64,000 bases of DNA, from contig NZ_CANKZF010000001.1 of NCBI RefSeq assembly GCF_947488515.1, forward strand, positions 1,302,001-1,366,000, in the 5' to 3' direction. The position numbers and the translations under genes are program-made. A model generated the notes under the pieces. It was given only the letters and a program-made list of their open reading frames with translations. It searched no databases and had not been told where the DNA came from. How positions within the stretch are numbered: the stretch's first letter is position 1; the number at the start of each line of letters is the position of its first letter. The DNA is from an uncultured Nocardioides sp. (lineage in GTDB: Bacteria > Actinomycetota > Actinomycetes > Propionibacteriales > Nocardioidaceae). Of the stretch, positions 48,806 through 58,778 are shown piece after piece.

Positions 48806-49528
48806 ATGGCCAAGCAGGACGACAAGAACGTCATCGAGATGCCCGACGGCCCCCCGGACGCCACCGGCCTGACCCCGCGCCAGCAGCGGGTGCTCGCCAC
48901 GATCAAGGACTCGATCGAGACCAAGGGCTACCCGCCCTCGATGCGTGAGATCGGCCAGGCCGTCGGCCTCACCTCGTCGTCCAGCGTCGCCCACCAGCTC
49001 CGCGTGCTCGAGGGCAAGGGCTTCCTCAAGCGCGACCCCAACCGTCCCCGCGCCCTCGAGGTGTTCCTGCCCGAGGTGATGGCTGCGCGGCGCAGCATGT
49101 CGAGCTCCGAGGAGACGGCCTACGACGAGACCGGCATCGGCGACGCGAACCCCGTCGCCACCAACGTCCCGGTCGTCGGCCGCATCGCCGCCGGTGGCCC
49201 GATCCTCGCCGAGGAGCAGGTCACCGACGTGTTCCCGCTGCCCAAGCAGCTCGTCGGCGAGGGCACCCTCTTCCTCCTCGAGGTATCCGGCGACTCGATG
49301 GTCGACGCGGCGATCTGCAACGGCGACTACGTCGTCATCCGCCAGGAGCAGACCGCCACCAACGGCCAGATCGTCGCGGCGATGATCGAGGGCGAGGCGA
49401 CCGTCAAGACGTTCCAGCGCAAGGACGGCCACGTGTGGCTGCTCCCCCACAACGACGCCTACGACCCGATCCCGGGCGACAACGCGACGATCCTCGGTGT
49501 CGTGACGGCGGTGCTCCGCAGCCTCTGA
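48806..49528 (+). CDS. lexA: LexA repressor of the SOS response
   Basis: The 240-residue protein has an N-terminal winged HTH ([43 protein letters not shown]) and a self-cleaving C-terminal S24 domain. The cleavage site is Ala 129-Gly 130 (GRIAAGGPI), the nucleophile Ser 164 (SGDSMVDA) and the general base Lys 201 (EATVKTF). RecA-promoted self-cleavage opens the SOS regulon. ATG 48806 is preceded by GTGGAGGA. The LexA box at 48703-48718 implies autoregulation. Confidence 0.98.
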   Translation: MAKQDDKNVIEMPDGPPDATGLTPRQQRVLATIKDSIETKGYPPSMREIGQAVGLTSSSSVAHQLRVLEGKGFLKRDPNRPRALEVFLPEVMAARRSMSSSEETAYDETGIGDANPVATNVPVVGRIAAGGPILAEEQVTDVFPLPKQLVGEGTLFLLEVSGDSMVDAAICNGDYVVIRQEQTATNGQIVAAMIEGEATVKTFQRKDGHVWLLPHNDAYDPIPGDNATILGVVTAVLRSL

Positions 49529-49556
49529 TCGACCAGCGAGGGTGCACGATGGCGTC

Positions 49557-50774
49557 ATGAGCAACGTCGAGCAGTCCTATGACTACGTCATCGTCGGTGC
49601 GGGGGTCGCTGCGGCGAGCGCCGTGAAGGGCATCCGTTCCCAGGACGAGGCCGGGCGCATCGCCGTCCTCGGCTCCGAGCCCGACAAGCCGGTCTACCGG
49701 CCCGTCCTGACCAAGGACCTCTGGCTCAAGGACGACGAGACCCTCGAGGGCTCCTCGCTCGCCGGCGACCTCGACGAGGACGACGCCGTCGACCTGGTCA
49801 CCGACACCACGGTGACCAGGATCGACCCCGGCGCGCACGTCGTACGCCTCGCCGACGGCAGCACGGTCGGCTACGGCAAGCTGCTGCTCGCCACCGGCGC
49901 CGAGCCGCGCGTGCTCGCCGTCGACCCCGGCCCGCGGGTCATCTACTACCGCACCGCCGCCGACTACCAGCGGCTGCGCGCCGTCGCGAGCGAGGGCAGC
50001 CACGTCGCAGTGATCGGCGGCGGCTACATCGGCTCGGAGATCACCTCCGCCCTCGTGCAGAACGGCGTGCAGGTCACCCTCGTGCTCGACCTCGAGGACG
50101 TGCAGGAGCAGATGTTCCCCCGCGCCCTGGCCGCCACGCTCACCAAGGCCTTCGCCGACCGCGGCGTGACCGTCGTGCACGGCTCGGTCGAGGGCGGCCA
50201 GGAGGACGACGGCGGCGTCCGGATCCGCCTCGGCGACGGCACCTCCATCACCGCCGACGCAGCCGTCATCGGCGTCGGCGTCCTCCCGCGCACCGGCCTC
50301 GCCGAGGCCGCCGGCCTCGACGTCGACAACGGCGTCGTGGTGGACGAGCACCTGCGCACCAGCGACGCGGACGTGTACGCCGCGGGCGACGTCGCGTCGT
50401 ACCCCGACGCCCTCCTCGGGCGCCGTCGCGTCGAGCACGTCGACCACGCCGAGAAGTCCGGCGAGCACGCCGGCAAGGCGATGGCCGGCGCCGACGAGAC
50501 GTACGACTACACGCCCTTCTTCTGGTCCGACATCCTCGATTACGGCTACGAGGCGGTCGGCGAGACCAGCAGCCGGCTCGACATGGTCGAGGACTGGAAG
50601 GACGGCGAGGTCGGCACCGGCGTCGTCTACTACCTGAGGTCGGGGCAGGTCCGTGGCGTGCTGCTGTGGAACGTGTGGGACAGCGTCGACAAGGCCCGCG
50701 CGCTGATCGAGGAGACCGCCGAGACCCCCGTGCCCGACCCGGAGTCGCTGCGGGGGCGCATCCCGTTCGGGTGA
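49557..50774 (+). CDS. FAD-dependent NAD(P)H oxidoreductase (AIF/ferredoxin-reductase type)
   Basis: The 405-residue flavoprotein has two Rossmann motifs, IVGAGVAAASAVKGIR near residue 12 for FAD and VIGGGYIGSEITSALVQNG near 156 for NAD(P)H, and an FAD motif VYAAGDVASYPDAL near 279. The first 'RPVLTKDLWL' block and the C-terminal region (FFWSDILDYGYEAVGETS) are typical of the apoptosis-inducing-factor / rubredoxin- and ferredoxin-reductase group. Unlike dioxygenase reductases it has no fused ferredoxin. Its electron acceptor is unknown. It follows lexA by 28 bases in the same direction but shows no LexA site of its own. Confidence 0.88.
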   Translation: MSNVEQSYDYVIVGAGVAAASAVKGIRSQDEAGRIAVLGSEPDKPVYRPVLTKDLWLKDDETLEGSSLAGDLDEDDAVDLVTDTTVTRIDPGAHVVRLADGSTVGYGKLLLATGAEPRVLAVDPGPRVIYYRTAADYQRLRAVASEGSHVAVIGGGYIGSEITSALVQNGVQVTLVLDLEDVQEQMFPRALAATLTKAFADRGVTVVHGSVEGGQEDDGGVRIRLGDGTSITADAAVIGVGVLPRTGLAEAAGLDVDNGVVVDEHLRTSDADVYAAGDVASYPDALLGRRRVEHVDHAEKSGEHAGKAMAGADETYDYTPFFWSDILDYGYEAVGETSSRLDMVEDWKDGEVGTGVVYYLRSGQVRGVLLWNVWDSVDKARALIEETAETPVPDPESLRGRIPFG

Positions 50775-50808
50775 GTGGGCGGGCCGCGGTCCGTGTAACC
50801 TCGCGGCG

Positions 50809-51540
50809 ATGTCTGCCGCCGGCCCCGACGCCCCTCCACCGGAGCTCTTCCGCACCCGTCCGGCCAACCGGCGTCGGCTGACTCCGGACGCACAGGCCGA
50901 GGTCGATCGTCTGGCCGCCGCAGGCGAGACGTCCGCGTGGCTCAGCCCGCTGGCGTACAACCTCACGATCAGCCACAGCCACCGGTTCGTCTGGTACCGC
51001 GTGGCCAAGGTCGCGACGCGCACCATCCGCCACCACTGCGACACGCACGGCGTGAGCATGGACGTCGACCACGCGATGCGGGTCCGCTATCCCCTGGCCA
51101 GCTTCGCCGACTACTTCACCTTCGCCTTCGTGCGTGACCCGCTGGACCGCTTCGTCTCCGCGTGGCACGACAAGGTCGTCGACAACAACTACTACGACTT
51201 CGACCCCGCCACCCACGAGCGGATGCAGGCGGTCGAGGAGTTCGCCCGCTGGACCGCCGCGCAGGATCTGTCAGCCGTGCCGGGCACCGACCAGCACCTG
51301 ACCCTGCAGAGCCGGATGATCGACCTCAACCGGGTCGACTTCGTCGGCCGACTGGAGACGTTCGACCGCGACTTCGCCGAGGTGTGCGAGCGCATCGGCG
51401 CGCCAGCGGTGCCGACAGCCCCGAGGAACCAGACCGCCCCCGGCGGCCGCGACCGGCAGGCCTCCGACGAGCTCCGGGAGCTGGTGGCCACGATGTACCG
51501 ACGCGACTACCAGGTCCTCGGCTACGAGCCACTCGCCTGA
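50809..51540 (+). CDS. Sulfotransferase family 2-like protein
   Basis: The 243-residue soluble protein carries PAPS-binding motifs of carbohydrate (HNK-1/chondroitin) sulfotransferases: VWYRVAKVATRTI near residue 63 for the 5'-phosphosulfate loop, and FAFVRDPLDRFVSAWHDKV near 105 for the 3'-phosphate loop. The middle contains DQHLTLQSRMIDLNRVDFVGRLETFDRDF, matching the dimer and substrate region of that family. It would transfer a sulfuryl group from PAPS to a cell-surface or secreted glycan or lipid. The Lys of the 5' loop is K69 (KVATRT). No membrane anchor is visible, unlike eukaryotic Golgi members. It lies 34 bases after the flavoprotein gene on the same strand. Confidence 0.8.
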   Translation: MSAAGPDAPPPELFRTRPANRRRLTPDAQAEVDRLAAAGETSAWLSPLAYNLTISHSHRFVWYRVAKVATRTIRHHCDTHGVSMDVDHAMRVRYPLASFADYFTFAFVRDPLDRFVSAWHDKVVDNNYYDFDPATHERMQAVEEFARWTAAQDLSAVPGTDQHLTLQSRMIDLNRVDFVGRLETFDRDFAEVCERIGAPAVPTAPRNQTAPGGRDRQASDELRELVATMYRRDYQVLGYEPLA

Positions 51541-51546
51541 CCCCTT

Positions 51547-51640
51547 CGGGACGTCATGAGCAGCGGTCGCTGCGACAAACGCCACGCCATGACGTCGTCG
51601 GCGTACGTCATGACCGGCGGCTGCGCGCCATGACGTCCCG
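51547..51640. repeat. Two copies of an ACGTCATG palindromic intergenic repeat
   Basis: Copies occupy about 51550-51596 and 51605-51636. Each begins ACGTCATGA, contains CGG..GCTGCG, and ends CGCCATGACGT, so each folds into a hairpin. The outermost arms, CGGGACGTCATG (51547-51558) and CATGACGTCCCG (51629-51640), are a perfect 12-base inverted repeat. The element fills most of the gap between the sulfotransferase and helicase genes, which converge. This is a different family from the repeat at 46938-47217. Confidence 0.8.
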
Positions 51641-51682
51641 GGCCGCACCAACGGACCGGCGGGTGGGCGGCGCCAGCGCGGA

Positions 51683-53674
<1,992 letters not shown>

Positions 53675-53741
53675 CAGAGCACCCTACGTGGCGGCGCCGA
53701 CGCTCCGTCGTACGCCGTCCACAGCGGCCGTCAGAAGTCGG

Positions 53742-53873
53742 TCAGTAGTTCTTCTTGCGGCCGATCTGGCGCTCGATGCGGCGCTCGGGCTGGCCGAGGA
53801 CGCGGGCGAGGATCTTGACCCGGTAGCGGTAGGCGACCACGCCCAGGACGACGATCAGCAGGATCCACAACAT
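53742..53873 (-). CDS. Small single-pass membrane protein (43 aa)
   Basis: The ORF begins MLWILLIVVLGVVAYRYRVK and ends QPERRIERQIGRKKNY. A hydrophobic N-terminal helix (residues 2-14) is followed by a strongly basic, helical cytoplasmic tail. That is a sensible stop-transfer pattern for a short membrane protein with its N-terminus outside. AGGA precedes the start. Such mini-proteins are easily missed by gene callers. Its stop codon lies 68 bases from the helicase start on the same strand. It is most likely real because the reading frame is clean and biased, but there is no protein evidence. Confidence 0.6.
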   Translation of the reverse strand: MLWILLIVVLGVVAYRYRVKILARVLGQPERRIERQIGRKKNY

Positions 53874-53954
53874 GCGCCGATCCTACGCGGCACCGACAAC
53901 GCGTACTCGGAGGCGAAGTCTGACACCTGAAGGGGTTCGCACAGGCCTCCAGGA

Positions 53955-53986
53955 GTCGGTTTCCCCGCTCGAGCGGGGAAACCGAC
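53955..53986. terminator. Strong hairpin terminator of the secDF gene
   Basis: A perfect 14-base stem (GTCGGTTTCCCCGC with its complement) closes on TCGA. It lies between secDF and the small membrane-protein gene, about 38 bases past the secDF stop. Confidence 0.75.
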
Positions 53987-54023
53987 AAACGGACGGGGAA
54001 ACCCGACAGGGCTCCGCAGGAGG

Positions 54024-56309
54024 TCAGACGACCGCGCCGGAGTCCTCGGGCGTCCGCTCGACCTTCTCCTTCTTCACCCGGCTCATCGGCCACTTCTCGT
54101 GGAAGTAGGTGAGGAGCGGGGTGGCGACCACGACCGAGGAGAACGTGCCGACCACGAGGCCGACGAGCAGCGCGATCGCGAAGTCCTGGAGCGAGTCGCC
54201 CCCGAGGACGACGAGCGCGGCCAGGATGAACATCGAGCCGAGGCCGGTGTTGACCGTGCGCGGGATGGTCTCGACGGCCGCCCGGTTGGAGACCTCCATG
54301 AAGTCCTCGTCGGGCTTCGAGCCCCACCAGCGTTCGCGGATGCGGTCGAAGACGACGACGGTGTCGTTGACCGACAGACCGACGATCGTCATCGCCGCTG
54401 CCAGGAAGATGCCGTCGATCGGCTTCTGCAGCCACGCGAAGAGACCGACGACCAGGATCACGTCGTGCGCCATCGCCAGCACGGCGGCGACACCGAAGGT
54501 CCACTTGAAGCGGATGGCGAGGTAGAGCAGCTGGGCCAGGAACGCGACGCCGAAGGCGATGAGCGCGTTGTTGCGCAGCTGGTCACCGAGCGAGGCGCCG
54601 ATCGTCTGGTCGTCGACCTTGTCGACCGTGCCACCGACGGCGGCGAGCTCCTGCTCGATCTGCTGCTCCTCGTCGTTGGAGATCTCGCCGGTGCGGACGG
54701 TGAAGTCGGCGGTGTCGGCGGTCTGCACGACGGCCTCGGGGAAGCCGGCGGCGGCGACGGCCTCGCGCGCCTGGTCGACCGAGATGTCCTTGCTGAGCGA
54801 GTAGTCGAGCTGGCGGCCACCGGTGAACTCGACACCGAGCTGGAGGCCCTGGGTGGCGATGCCGGCGATGGCGACGACGAGCGCCGCGGCAGAGATGCCC
54901 AGCCACGTCTTGCGACGCTTCATCAGCTGGGGATCCTTGCGGTCCAGCCAGAGGCGCACCTTGCCGTGGTGGCTGAGGCCGCTGATGGCGGGATGGTTGG
55001 CGACCGGCTTGTTGGACACGGCGAGGTCGCACAGCACGCGGGCGACGATAAGCGCCGAGACCATCGAGGCGATGACACCGATCGACAGCGTGACACCGAA
55101 GCCCTTGATCGGCCCGGAGCCGAGGAAGAACAGCAGGCCGGCGGCGAGCAGGGTGGTGACGTTGGAGTCGATGATCGCGCTCCACGCCTTGTTGAAACCG
55201 ACCGAGAGGGCGCGTCTGAGTCCAGCCGACGGGTAGGCGACGTACTCCTCCCTCGCTCTCTCGAAGACGAGGACGTTGGCGTCGATCGCCATGCCGATGG
55301 CGAGCACGAATCCTGCGAGCCCGGGCAGCGTCAGCGTCGACCCCAGCCCGACGAGCATGGCGTAGGCGAGCAGGGCGTACGACGCCAGAGCAAGCGTGGC
55401 GGCGAAGCCGACGAGGCGGTAGACGAAGATGATGAAGAGGCCGGTCAGCGCGATACCGATGATGCCGGCCTCGATCGACGCGTCGATGGCCGCGGCACCC
55501 AGCGAGGGGCCGACGAGGCGGTCCGAGATCGCCTTCAGCTCGAGCGGCAGCGCGCCGCCCTCGATCAGGGCGGCCAGGTCCTTGGCCTCGGTCGTGGTGA
55601 AGTTGCCGGTGATGTCGGTGGAGCCGCCGCGGATGCCGACGTCACAGCCGACGTCGGTGTTGACCTCGGGCGAGGAGATGACCTCGCCGTCGAGGACGAT
55701 CGCGATCCGGCGCTTGGGGTCGCCGGACGGGTTGCAGGCCGCCTTGCCGGTGATGTCGGCCCAGGTCTTCCCACCGGCACCGTTGAAGTCGATCGACACG
55801 ACCCACTCCACGCTCTGGTCGCGCTGCACGGCGCTCGCGCCGCTGATCTCCTCGCCCTGGATGACCGTGGGGCCGACCTCGATCGTGTCGCCCTGGTCGG
55901 ACGGCAGGACCTGGTTGTCCTTCTTGGCGGGCTTCGCGTCCGGCTGGGCGGTGCCGACCACCTCGTGGATGGTCAGCTTGGCCGTGCTGCCGATGCGCTC
56001 CTCGGCCTGCTGGGCCTCCTCGTCGTTGGTGACGCCGGGCAGCTCGACGAGGATCCGGTTCTCACCCTGGCGGGCCAGCGTGGACTCGGCGACACCGAGG
56101 GCGTCGACGCGGCCGCGAAGCACCTCGAGGGTCTTGTCGACGTTCTCCGCGCTGGCGGGGGTCTGCTCGGTGCCCTCCGCCTCGAAGATGAACTGCGCTC
56201 CACCGCGGAGGTCGAGGCCGAGGTTGGGCTTGACGTTGACAGCGAGCGCCAGGCACCCGACCAGGAGTCCGACGACGAGGAAGAAGCGGACCCAGACACC
56301 ACGTGACAT
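54024..56309 (-). CDS. secDF: SecDF fusion, protein translocase accessory subunits
   Basis: The 761-residue protein fuses SecD (residues ~1-430) and SecF (~450-750). The SecD half shows GLDLRGGAQFIFE, a periplasmic domain and a membrane block containing LALASYALLAYAMLVGLGSTLTLPGLAGFVLAIGMAIDANVLVFERAREE. The SecF half shows GVEFTGGRQLDYSL and a membrane block containing DTVVVFDRIRE. SecDF uses the proton gradient to help late export through SecYEG. The ATG ending at 56309 is chosen because GGAGG lies nine bases before it. The usual neighbours (yajC, ruvB, apt, relA) are not here. The gene is isolated between a strong hairpin and a divergent carboxypeptidase, so it may be a second, specialised copy. 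Confidence 0.94.
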   Translation of the reverse strand: MSRGVWVRFFLVVGLLVGCLALAVNVKPNLGLDLRGGAQFIFEAEGTEQTPASAENVDKTLEVLRGRVDALGVAESTLARQGENRILVELPGVTNDEEAQQAEERIGSTAKLTIHEVVGTAQPDAKPAKKDNQVLPSDQGDTIEVGPTVIQGEEISGASAVQRDQSVEWVVSIDFNGAGGKTWADITGKAACNPSGDPKRRIAIVLDGEVISSPEVNTDVGCDVGIRGGSTDITGNFTTTEAKDLAALIEGGALPLELKAISDRLVGPSLGAAAIDASIEAGIIGIALTGLFIIFVYRLVGFAATLALASYALLAYAMLVGLGSTLTLPGLAGFVLAIGMAIDANVLVFERAREEYVAYPSAGLRRALSVGFNKAWSAIIDSNVTTLLAAGLLFFLGSGPIKGFGVTLSIGVIASMVSALIVARVLCDLAVSNKPVANHPAISGLSHHGKVRLWLDRKDPQLMKRRKTWLGISAAALVVAIAGIATQGLQLGVEFTGGRQLDYSLSKDISVDQAREAVAAAGFPEAVVQTADTADFTVRTGEISNDEEQQIEQELAAVGGTVDKVDDQTIGASLGDQLRNNALIAFGVAFLAQLLYLAIRFKWTFGVAAVLAMAHDVILVVGLFAWLQKPIDGIFLAAAMTIVGLSVNDTVVVFDRIRERWWGSKPDEDFMEVSNRAAVETIPRTVNTGLGSMFILAALVVLGGDSLQDFAIALLVGLVVGTFSSVVVATPLLTYFHEKWPMSRVKKEKVERTPEDSGAVV

Positions 56310-56520
56310 GCGCGACATCCTCCATGACATGACTTCGAAGACCCGAATCCGGGCCCGGACGGGTCAACGGGTGGCCGCAGCGGAAGGTTCCGGGAGGGTT
56401 CCGTGACACAAAACGCGAGTGACTGTACGCCGTCGTAGGTATCGACACGGCAGCAGCCCGCGGTGTTGTGTGGATCACACTCGCGATCCCCCCTCGCGGG
56501 ACAACCTTCCGGGAGCACAC

Positions 56521-58662
56521 ATGTCACCACGCATTCCACTTCCACGAGCCAGCGCCACCAGGCTGGCCACCGTCACCGCCCTCGTCGCCGCAGGACTCGC
56601 CGCCACCGCGGCGGGCGCCACGGGTAGCGCCGGGCGCGACGACGCACCACGCGAGCTGGCCCGCACCGCCGACAGCGACGCGACCCAGATCGTCATGGTG
56701 AAGGCACCGACGGTCGACGACCGCAACGAGGTGATCGGCCTCGGTCTCGACGTGACCGAGCACGCCGACCAGCGCGGCATCGAGGTCGTCCTCCACGACG
56801 CGCAGGACGCCCAGACCCTGCGCGACGCCGGCTTCACCTGGCGGGTCACCGTCAGGGACCTCGAGGCGCTGACGAAGAAGAACCGCAAGGCCGACAAGGT
56901 GTACGCCGCCTCGGTGGCCGCGTCGGGGCTGCCCAGCGGCCGCACGTCGTACCGCACCTACGCCGACTACCTCAGCGACATGGACAAGCTCGCTCAGGAC
57001 TACCCGTCCCTCACCCGCCCGCTGACGCTGCCCAACAAGACCGTCCTCGGGGAGGACATCCGCGGCATCGAGGTCACCGTCGACGCCGACAACGTCAAGG
57101 ACGGCAAGCCCACCTTCCTGCTCATGGGCGCCCACCACGCCCGCGAGTGGCCCAGCGCCGAGCACACCATCGAGTTCGCCTTCGACCTCCTCCAGTCCTA
57201 CAAGGCCGGCGACGCGCGGGCGCGCGACCTGCTGTCCCGCTCGCGGGTCATCCTGGTGCCGGTCGTCAACGTCGACGGCTTCAAGATCTCGCGGGCTGCG
57301 GCGCCGCTCGGTGACTTCTCCACCTTCGACTACGAGATGAAGCGCAAGAACTGCTCGATCTCGGCCGCCACCCCGGCGCAGTACCGCACCGGCACGTGCG
57401 ACAACAACCTCGCCGGCCGCCTGCGCGGCACCGACCTCAACCGCAACTACCCCGGCTTCTGGGGTGGCGGTGGCGCCAGCCCCGTGTGGTCGAGCGACAC
57501 CTTCCGCGGCGACGGACCGGGCAGCGAGCCCGAGAGCGACGCTGTGCGCAAGCTGATCTCCGAGCGCGCGGTGACGGTGATGATCTCCAACCACACCTAC
57601 AGCAACCTGGTGCTGCGTCCCCCGGCCATCGCCGCCACGGGCCTCGCGATCGACGAGCCCGAGCTGAAGGCCCTCGGCGACGCGATGGCGTCGAAGAACG
57701 ACTACGTCAGCCAGGCGTCGTACCAGCTCTATGACACCTCGGGCTCGACCGAGGACTGGAGCTACTGGATCACCGGTGGCTTCGGCTACACCTTCGAGAT
57801 CGGTGACGAGGGCTTCCACCCCGCCTACGAGAACGCGGTGGTCGGCGAGTACCTCGGCCAGGCACCCGCTGCCGGCGCCGGGCTCGGCGGCAACCGCGAG
57901 GCGTACTGGCTCGCACTGCAGGCGGCCGCCGACCGCGACCTGCACTCGGTGATCAGCGGCACGGCCCCGGCCAAGCACACGATCAGCGTGTCGAAGACCG
58001 TCACGTCGGAGACCTCGCCGGTCATCCAGCTCAACGGCACGACCGGAGCGCCGCTGCTCTACACCGACAACCTGCGCACGGACTACACCTCGACGGGAGG
58101 CCGGTTCGACTTCGACGTCAACCCCTCGACCCGGCCGCTCGTGATGGGACGCTACGGCCGCGAGGCCCAGGCCCCGCCGCAGTCGCCGATCACGCTGTCC
58201 AACCCGGCCAACGTCCCGCCGGTCGGGAGCAGCGAGTTCGTGACGTTCGACGTGCAGGGCCTGCCTGCGGTGGACAACGGCTTCCTCGTGGTCTCCGTCA
58301 ACTGGCCGGCGACCGCCGACCCGGAGGCCCAGGACTGGGACTTCTTCCTCACCGGTCCTGACGGGGAGCCCGTCGGCTCGGGCGCCACGCTGGCCAACCC
58401 CGAGGTGATCCGGATCCCCGACCCGCAGCCGGGGACCTACACCCTCGAGGCCAACAACTACGCCGGAGGCTCGGCCCAGTACGACTGGTCCGGTGCGGTC
58501 ACCTTCGAGGGACCGACCCCGCCCAGCCCGACCGGCACCAAGGAGGCCTGGCTGCTGAGCTGCGCCGACAAGCGCGGCAACGTGCTGGCGACTCGCGAGG
58601 TGGTCGTCGACCGCGGCGAGACCATCGACGTCGGCAACGCCTGCAAGAGGGTCAAGGGCTGA
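56521..58662 (+). CDS. Secreted M14 zinc carboxypeptidase
   Basis: The 713-residue precursor has a signal peptide (about residues 1-34, ending A-T-G-S-A-G) and a propeptide-like region. The M14 domain has HHAREWPSAE (His 206 / Glu 209 zinc ligands), the third His 358 (ISNHTYSN) and the catalytic Glu 426 (YTFEIGDE), with the DLNRNYPGFW substrate loop near 305. The C-terminal part is beta-rich, with a domain resembling bacterial pre-peptidase or PPC/jelly-roll modules (VSVNWPATADPEAQDWDFFLTG..PQPGTYTLEANNYAGG). Exported carboxypeptidases of this type trim peptides outside the cell. It is divergent from secDF and closed by two strong hairpins. Confidence 0.93.
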   Translation: MSPRIPLPRASATRLATVTALVAAGLAATAAGATGSAGRDDAPRELARTADSDATQIVMVKAPTVDDRNEVIGLGLDVTEHADQRGIEVVLHDAQDAQTLRDAGFTWRVTVRDLEALTKKNRKADKVYAASVAASGLPSGRTSYRTYADYLSDMDKLAQDYPSLTRPLTLPNKTVLGEDIRGIEVTVDADNVKDGKPTFLLMGAHHAREWPSAEHTIEFAFDLLQSYKAGDARARDLLSRSRVILVPVVNVDGFKISRAAAPLGDFSTFDYEMKRKNCSISAATPAQYRTGTCDNNLAGRLRGTDLNRNYPGFWGGGGASPVWSSDTFRGDGPGSEPESDAVRKLISERAVTVMISNHTYSNLVLRPPAIAATGLAIDEPELKALGDAMASKNDYVSQASYQLYDTSGSTEDWSYWITGGFGYTFEIGDEGFHPAYENAVVGEYLGQAPAAGAGLGGNREAYWLALQAAADRDLHSVISGTAPAKHTISVSKTVTSETSPVIQLNGTTGAPLLYTDNLRTDYTSTGGRFDFDVNPSTRPLVMGRYGREAQAPPQSPITLSNPANVPPVGSSEFVTFDVQGLPAVDNGFLVVSVNWPATADPEAQDWDFFLTGPDGEPVGSGATLANPEVIRIPDPQPGTYTLEANNYAGGSAQYDWSGAVTFEGPTPPSPTGTKEAWLLSCADKRGNVLATREVVVDRGETIDVGNACKRVKG

Positions 58663-58673
58663 GTCATCGACCC

Positions 58674-58709
58674 GCTCAGGGATCCCCGGTCAGCCGGGGA
58701 TCCCTGAGC
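58674..58709. terminator. Hairpin terminator 1 of a twin pair
   Basis: A 16-base perfect stem (core CAGGGATCCCCGG) closes on the tetraloop TCAG, just after the carboxypeptidase stop. Confidence 0.8.
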
Positions 58710-58736
58710 TCGTCGGCCCGTGCAAGGCCTGACAAC

Positions 58737-58770
58737 TTCAGCGATCCCCGGTCAGCCGGGGATCGCTGAA
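58737..58770. terminator. Hairpin terminator 2 of a twin pair
   Basis: A 15-base perfect stem (core CAGCGATCCCCGG) closes on the same TCAG loop, just past the hflX stop. Relative to hairpin 1 the stem has compensatory changes, so base pairing is conserved. Confidence 0.8.
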
Positions 58771-58778
58771 CAGGCGTC

